Positions 58,876 to 64,000 of a DNA stretch of 64,000 bases are shown piece by piece. The stretch's first letter is position 1, and the number at the start of each line of letters is the position of its first letter. A model generated the notes under the pieces. The model searched no databases. It was not told the DNA's origin and worked only from the letters and a program-made list of their open reading frames with translations. Source of the stretch: Plutella xylostella (Eukaryota > Arthropoda > Insecta > Lepidoptera > Plutellidae); NCBI RefSeq assembly GCF_932276165.1, contig NC_063999.1, positions 3,970,501 through 4,034,500 on the forward strand. The letters are read 5' to 3'. Made by a program: the position numbers and the translations under genes.

Positions 58876-59292
58876 GCGTCAATTCACACGTACCACAACC
58901 ACACCACGTCGCAGCGACAAAATGTGGTCAAGCTGTGGTTACGTGTGAATTGAGTGACAGCGGCTTTTTGCAGTTGCGTTGTGGCAGCGACAAAATGTCG
59001 ATGTGGTTGCGTTGTCGCTGTCATTGCGATGTGGTAACCACGTCGTCGTGTGCAGTTAATACGGAAAACAGGTTGCCGCGGTGCCGCCACCGCGTGGCGG
59101 CGTTGCCGTTGCGATGTGGTTGCGTTGTGGTTGCGATGTGGTCGTATTACACAGGTGGTCGATAACAACGGCAAAATGTGGCACGTGTGAATTGGATTAT
59201 TCATTGTCAATACAAAATATACGCCCGACCACACCGCGTGGTTGTGGTGTGGTTGTGGCTGTGGTGTGGTTGTGGTACGTCTGAATTGACCC
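58876..59292. mobile_element. PIF/Harbinger-like MITE with GTGGTTGYG repeats
   Basis: GCGTCAATTCACACGTACCA extends to CAACCACACCAC and is mirrored by GTGGTGTGGTTGTGGTACGT CTGAATTGACCC, with TAA at 58873-58875 and 59293-59295. The interior is packed with GTGGTTGCG/GTGGTTGTG and CGACAAAATGT units, and inner copies of the terminal motif (GTTACGTGTGAATTGAGTG, GGCACGTGTGAATTGGAT) suggest a compound or repeatedly shortened element. No coding capacity. Confidence 0.75.
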
Positions 59293-59295
59293 TAA

Positions 59296-59567
59296 ATCTA
59301 GCATACATCACTCCGACACTGTTTATTTCTTAAAATTTACGTATTTTACTTACATCTATCTGGACGTAGGTATAATTAAGGCGCTACGCACTGTCTTGTT
59401 ACGAGCATGTTCATTTGACTTTGAACTTTATGCTTATTTATATTTAACTGCTGGTAATAATCATGTACTAGTTCCATCAGTTATTCAGGCCACAGGTAAA
59501 GTAGAATGGTCAAGAACGGTAGGTGGATTAACTATAGGTATTCAATTAGTCAGTAATGTACTAAGTA
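59296..59567. other. short intron stretch; nothing recognised
   Basis: AT-rich, no gene. Confidence 0.45.
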
Positions 59568-59940
59568 CAGGGGGGTCACTCTACAGGGTGTTGCAAAAAG
59601 GGTATACTAAGCCGAAACCTACATGTGCAGCATGGTATATCTGAGCTCGAAACTGAAATCAGAATTTAAAAATTCGCGAAAAAAAAAACATTTTCCATAG
59701 AAACTTTGTTGGTCACGTGACTTTTTACTATGGAAAATGTTTTTTTTTTTTTTACGAATTTCCAAATTCTGATTTCAGTTTCGGGCTTAGATATACCAAG
59801 CTGCACATGTGGGTTTCGGCTTAGTATACCAATTTTGCAACACCCTGTATATGACGAACAACTAAATTTTGGAGCGCTGCTCCGCGAGCCACGACTCTAT
59901 CCCGATTGCACGATAGCTCTCGTTCGTTCGTTTTTCGTCA
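59568..59940. mobile_element. hAT-like MITE fragment opened by a mariner-type MITE
   Basis: CAGGGGGGTCACTCTA is the left TIR seen at 29609. The sequence resumes after the nested MITE as TATGACGAACAACTAAATTT, then GAGCCACGACTCTATCCCG and GATAGCTCTCGTTCGTT. The right TIR is not found, so the right end is decayed. Confidence 0.6.
59584..59847. mobile_element. mariner-type MITE, longest copy, nested in hAT-like MITE
   Basis: CAGGGTGTTGCAAAAAGGGT and the right end CCAATTTTGCAACACCCTG are flanked by TA (59582-59583, 59848-59849). The two halves are near-complementary over most of the 264 bp (ATACTAAGCCGAAACCTACA, AACTGAAATCAGAATTTAAA), forming a foldback. Confidence 0.85.
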
Positions 59941-61568
59941 GTAGTAGAAACGAGTGCTAGAACAAGTAGGTAAGTGTATTTGTTTATTGGAGAAATACGT
60001 ATTTATATATGCGAAAGTTATATAGATCGCATCCAGTGGCGTCTTTTGGAAGGGGCTTACGCCACATCCAGCAGGCTATAGGCTGAAAAAGAAGAAATAC
60101 GTATATTTATACAGGCTTTAAGTACCAATCTGCCTTTGAAGTTATGCCGTTTGACGTCCTCCATTTAACTACCATTATAAATATTTAATGGTTGAGCCAT
60201 TACGGATAAGCCTACCTAAATAAGGCTAATAAGTTTAATAATTATAAATCTGGTGATGTTGGTTGATTATAATAATCAATCGGACAATGATTTCTTCAAT
60301 CAACAAGCTACATTTGTCGCTTCTGAAAACCTATATGTAATTATTTTTGCGACGAAGACCAAGTTAGACGATAGAAATACACTCACGGGCAATGAAAAGG
60401 TTCCACTCAGAAAAGCACCAAATTACACCTAAACGAAAACGGCTAGCTTAATGTCGCCTTCTGCAACCAACTAAAAACGATAATATTTTTATTCTAATTT
60501 TAAATGAAATATTTGAAAATCGTTTAGTGTCGGTATTTTGTGAGTGGAACTTTTTCATTGCCCGTGAGTGTAAAACCAAGTTGAGGTACAATCAGATTAA
60601 CCTGACAGATGAGATCACGTCAGGAATCCAACTGTGGACTCAATCGTGTCTCTATTGGATAATTGATGCACATTGTAGCGAAAACGACACATCATCCAAC
60701 CAGATGCAAAATTAACCTGTCACGTCTAATAAACCTTGTGACACGGTGGATAAAGATGATATTGGATAAGATTCTAAATTTGGTTTCGCACATCATTATC
60801 CATCATACTCTGGCCGATTAAATAAATATAGAGCGTTTGAGAACTGGCTCTGATGATGACGTTTCCGTTACTGAATTGATGGGCGGTAGGTACTCTCCCA
60901 TAACATTCACGGAGGATTGTTGTTTTGCTCTAATTTAAAGAGAGAGTATTTTTTTACAAATACATAGTTAATATAGGTCAGTTGTTGTTGTTCAATCTAG
61001 TAAACTGGTGATAGGATGATCAGCACTACTTAACACTACCATCTATTCTTATTATGAACACTTACCAAAATATAAAATGTATTTACCTAGATGTGTAAGA
61101 CATATCTAAACTTTTCCACCTTCCTAAAATGCATTTAAAATATTCAGAGCAGTCCGTCGATGCTTGTGGGTGTTGGCGGTGCGCCATGGAAATTTATTGA
61201 GAAAGTTCTAATGGAAATTACTCTCCAAGTGCCTAACTCCTTCAAATTGCTGTTTCACTGAAGTGACGTGAGACAGAATTTCAGAAGTAGGGGTATATTT
61301 GGAAACCATTATTTCGTAGATACAACTACCTCTCTACCTCTACATCTATAGGAGAACTTTTTTACCCTCACTAAGTGCATATTGTATCGTTCTATTTTAG
61401 TGCATTTAGTGTACCTACATGTTGATATTGTAATAATTCAAAGTGTTATATTTTTCTATTTTGTATTGCTGTTGCCTTAAGTGTATGCCAGTGGTACATA
61501 AGGCCCTCACGAGAGTCCACGTAACTGTATATACCCTGTATATTTATCCTGTCTTCAGCATAAATATA
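59941..61568. other. intron sequence with a few repeats
   Basis: 60025-60095 is a LINE-3'-type fragment (GCATCCAGTGGCGTCTTTTG). A MITE at 60380-60570 is listed separately. No gene supported. Confidence 0.45.
60380..60570. mobile_element. Tc1/mariner-like MITE (CACTCACGGGCAATG ends), copy 2
   Basis: It has the same TIRs as 49044-49274, with TA at 60378-60379 and 60571-60572. Its interior (CTAAACGAAAACGGCTAGCT) is close to copy 1 but about 40 bp shorter. Confidence 0.85.
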
Positions 61569-61775
61569 CAGGGTGTTGCAAAATTGGTATACTAAGCCAA
61601 AACCTGCATGTGCAGCATGGTATATCTAAGCCCGAAACTGAAATCAGAATTTGGAAATTCGCGAAAAAAAAAAACATTTTCCATAGTAAAAAGTCACGTG
61701 ACCAACAAAGTTTCTATGGAAAATTTAATTTTTTTTTTCGCGATTTTTTTAATTCTGATTTCAGTTTCAGTGTGT
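61569..61775. mobile_element. mariner-type MITE, right end lost
   Basis: CAGGGTGTTGCAAAATTGGT after TA starts it. The palindromic centre AAAAGTCACGTGACCAACAA and a right half up to TTCTGATTTCAGTTTCAG are present, but the final GCAACACCCTG is missing. Confidence 0.7.
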
Positions 61776-62383
61776 GACAGTCCTGGCTAGCAATTCGCCC
61801 ATTTTGTATTTACCTAACTTAAATTGTATTCCCCTCAAAACATGTTGAATATGTTGATGTTTCCTGGAGACCAACTCGCTCGTACAGTTGGCAACTAGAA
61901 ACTTAGTTGAAATGCTTCGGCGTTTTAGCTGAAGATCGCTCTGAAAAGTTCCGCCAGACTGTCCAACTTGCAGTTTATTGGCAGCACCAACGCAAGTTTG
62001 AACGAAACGGACGGACGTTTGTTTTTCTCATGAATTTATGTTCCGGGAAACGATACAGTTTAAAACTGTCAAAGAAAAGTAAAGTTGAGAATTTAATATT
62101 GAATTTAACATTTTCACGATCGTGTTGAATAAGTAATTTAAAATTATTGCAGAAGATAAAAAGTTCTAATAAAGTTGTTTTAACTAAAATCATCAATATT
62201 TTCAGTTAGTTCAGTTAAGTTGTCAGCATAACCATAATTAGCGTATTCATTTTTTGTGCAAGATTTACGTATAGGTTAAGTTTATGCACACATTTACTTA
62301 CGCAGGCAGCCGATGATATTATGATTTTAAAGGTACATATATACATACTTAGTAAATATGCGAAATATTTTTTCCAACGCCTT
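61776..62383. other. end of intron 2 before the duplicated acceptor; nothing recognised
   Basis: AT-rich. ORFs on both strands (61907-62196) show no domain. Confidence 0.45.
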
Positions 62384-62478
62384 AACCCGTGTTATTAACC
62401 TTTCCATTTCCATTGTTTCCAGGTTCTACTCAACCCGTGTTATTAACATTTCCATCTCCATTGTTTCCAGGTTCTACT
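62384..62478 (+). promoter_or_regulatory. Ih: tandemly duplicated 3' splice site module before HCN exon 3
   Basis: Two direct repeats with a 48-bp period (from 62384 and from 62432) each contain AACCCGTGTTATTAAC, a pyrimidine-rich TTTCCATYTCCATTG stretch, TTTCCAG, and GTTCTACT, the first exon bases. Each copy therefore holds a branch-point-like TATTAAC (62393-62399 and 62441-62447), a polypyrimidine tract and an acceptor AG (62421-62422 and 62469-62470). The downstream AG gives the canonical channel sequence. The upstream AG would keep the frame (48 = 16 x 3, no stop) and insert FYSTRVINISISIVSR between the N-terminal domain and S1. The two units differ at only a couple of positions, so the duplication is recent. 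Which AG is used cannot be told from DNA alone. Confidence 0.9.
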
Positions 62479-62634
62479 GGGACCTGTGCATGCTCCTGCT
62501 CCTGGTGGCCAACCTGATCATCCTGCCCGTGGCCATCTCCTTCTTCAACGACGACCTGAGCACGCGCTGGATCGCCTTCAACTGTCTCTCCGACACCATA
62601 TTCCTTATAGATATCGTTGTTAATTTTAGAACAG
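62471..62634 (+). CDS. Ih: HCN (Ih) channel exon 3: transmembrane segments S1-S2
   Basis: The exon begins with G, completing the Arg codon AG|G, then reads FYWDLCMLLLLVANLIILPV, which is S1 of HCN channels. A short acidic extracellular loop (NDDLSTR) follows, then S2 (WIAFNCLSDTIFLIDIVVNF) with its conserved Asp/Asn voltage-sensor counter-charges, ending in RTG. It is GC-rich and ends at donor GTATGT (62635). The Gly codon is split G|GA into exon 4. This part helps form the voltage-sensing domain in the plasma membrane. No frameshift or stop is seen. Its acceptor has been duplicated (see 62384-62478). Confidence 0.95.
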
Positions 62635-63587
62635 GTATGTTTTAGTGCTGCATCACTTTTGGCATTTAAATTGATTGTGTGCGTTCCCTGACCCTTTCTG
62701 ATACTTGGTGAAATATTTATTATTCCTACTTTTAATTAGCTACTGAACATATTTACAAAGATTCCACTCGAGAGAGCCACGTACATGAATTTCGCCCCCT
62801 ATCAGAATAGAATAGACAATAGCTACTGAACTTTTTCATGAGTTACAATAATAACATAAGGATTAATAAATTTAAATATCATAGGTATTTATTTATTTCT
62901 TTTGATACTAAAATTTACTCTGACATTGAGATAAGTGTCATATTTGCCCCTAAATTATATTAATATCATTAATCAATATATCTATTCGTATCCTATCGTT
63001 CATTTTATCAAATCCTTCAACATAATATATATTATATCTAAACTTCCTGCACTCTTTTTATACCTTTTCAATTAAGCTACTTTCAAGCTTCTATTCTTCC
63101 TTATAGTGAGTAATTTAAGTACACAAATTACGATGTTGCAAAATGCACATGCAAATGAAGTTACACCAGTCGTAATTTAACAACTTTACCATTCTGTGAC
63201 TTCGCCGTCATCACTGGTTTTAATAAAGTTTAACCTACCAATAAAACTCGTTTAGACGAGAATTAAGATAACAATATATTATTATTTAACTTCTAACACA
63301 TAAATGTGTTTTAGATTCAACACGGACGGTAAATTCACATAATGGCACAGTTACCGAATTCACGTACATTGGTCAAAAATATTCCTGCATTACTTTTTGC
63401 AACATCTACTTAAGTATTTATATTTGGTTTCTTCTTCAATACTTTTCTCAGTGTTTTAGAGTAGTTTTCTTCTTTCTTCTTTACTGTTATTTAGTAGATT
63501 ATGAGATATTCAAATTATTACATTTTGCTACTAACTCATTTATATCTCTTGAAATATGTAAAAGTAACATGTTTCTTATCTTTTCAG
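62635..63587 (+). other. Ih: intron 3 of the HCN gene
   Basis: The donor is GTATGT and the acceptor TTATCTTTTCAG ends at 63587. The 953 bases are AT-rich, and I see no repeat family, ORF or RNA gene in them. Confidence 0.85.
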
Positions 63588-63724
63588 GAATTATGCAGCA
63601 AGATAATGCAGAACAAGTGATATTAGATCCCAAGTTAATAGCGAAGCACTATTTGAGGACCTGGTTCTTCCTAGACCTCATCTCTAGTATACCACTAGAT
63701 TATATTTTCTTGATCTTCAATCAG
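63588..63724 (+). CDS. Ih: HCN (Ih) channel exon 4: S2-S3 linker and S3
   Basis: The exon completes the split Gly and reads IMQQDNAEQVILDPKLIAKH, then YLRTWFFLDLISSIPLDYIF, ending FNQ before donor GTAAAC (63725) in phase 0. The motif D-P-K-x-I-x-x-x-Y-L-R-T-W-F-x-x-D-L-x-S-S-I-P is diagnostic for HCN/CNG-type channels. The FFLDLISSIPLDY stretch is S3, with the conserved Asp that pairs with S4 charges. This fixes the family beyond doubt. S4, the pore and the cyclic-nucleotide-binding domain must lie downstream of the window. The codons are more AT-rich than in exons 2 and 3, but the exon is intact. Confidence 0.96.
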
Positions 63725-64000
63725 GTAAACGTACGTTGCAATTTGGCCATGTTGTTCTTATTACACTAGATTTAAACTTTTTATGTTGTTTTTGATATTC
63801 TGTTTCAGCTTGGGTGTTATTTTGTTTAGAGCCCGTATTTTGTTGTTGTCCTGTTTTTCGTTGTTTTTTGTTAGTTGTTGTTTTACTGTGTGTCCCTTGC
63901 CCTGCCACGAGAGCGTCCCTGGCGACATCGTGTGTTTGATCTCTTATCTCACTAAGGTGTACAAACACACAAAGGTTTGACTGTAACGTTAGTGGTTCAT
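63725..64000 (+). other. Ih: start of HCN intron 4, cut by the window edge
   Basis: The donor GTAAAC starts it. The 276 bases shown are T-rich, with GTTGTTTT-type low complexity. No gene or recognisable repeat is seen. Confidence 0.75.

Larger units (their letters stand above)
12722..62470 (+). other. Ih: intron 2 of the HCN gene (about 49.7 kb)
   Basis: The donor is GTTGGT at 12722 and the acceptor TTTCCAG ends at 62470. The junction restores the unbroken channel sequence HPCSSFR-FYWDL, so no coding exon is missing between them. Its length comes largely from transposable elements, listed separately. I found no convincing host gene inside it on either strand; the long ORFs at 50-57 kb belong to retrotransposons. 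A second, identical-looking acceptor lies 48 bases upstream, at 62421-62422. Confidence 0.85.

Noticed and set aside
58884..59284. ORFs rich in His/Thr or Val/Trp/Cys
   Set aside because: Translations of the G-rich repeat interior of a MITE.
1..64000. CRISPR array, phage, operon or other prokaryotic defence system
   Set aside because: No regularly spaced repeats, no bacterial gene density or ribosome-binding sites; spliced insect exons and insect transposons throughout.

Overview
The window is nuclear DNA of an insect, almost certainly a moth or butterfly (Lepidoptera). It is AT-rich and gene-poor. It holds short exons with canonical GT-AG introns, Lep1-like mini-Helitrons ending in CTAGT, and a dense mix of hAT, Tc1/mariner and PIF/Harbinger MITEs and non-LTR retrotransposons. 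There is no prokaryotic-type operon or system.

One host gene runs through the whole window on the + strand. It is the 5' part of the hyperpolarization-activated cyclic-nucleotide-gated channel gene (HCN; Ih in Drosophila). I see two candidate alternative first coding exons (368-509 and 8821-8860), exon 2 (12445-12721, the HCN N-terminal region), exon 3 (62471-62634, S1-S2) and exon 4 (63588-63724, S3). All junction phases fit, and the rest of the channel lies beyond the right edge. Introns are about 11.9 kb (or 3.6 kb from the second first exon), 49.7 kb, 0.95 kb, and one that runs off the window.

Layout: 1-3.4 kb has exon 1a, then a Tc1/mariner-like element with tRNA-like subterminal repeats, a degenerate transposase and a nested hAT. 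At 8.5-8.9 kb a Harbinger MITE abuts exon 1b. At 10.7-20 kb two inverted Harbinger-type elements flank exon 2, and the downstream one is stuffed with three hAT-like copies. From 20 to 50 kb there is intron sequence with many MITEs and retroelement fragments. At 50-57.3 kb there is a near full-length APE-type LINE (ORF1 + ORF2, minus strand) cut exactly at its catalytic ADD box by a 5'-truncated LINE of another family. At 57.3-62.4 kb there are more MITEs, and at 62.4-64 kb channel exons 3 and 4.

The most striking structures are: (1) a 48-bp tandem duplication of the whole 3' splice site of channel exon 3 (branch-point-like motif, pyrimidine tract, AG and first exon bases), which would add 16 codons in frame just before S1; (2) inverted Harbinger copies bracketing exon 2, a geometry known to promote back-splicing or skipping; (3) two hAT-like copies that share only the outermost target-site duplication, as if mobilised as one composite unit; and (4) two phase-compatible first exons. 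All calls come from reading the sequence; no alignments or database searches were run.
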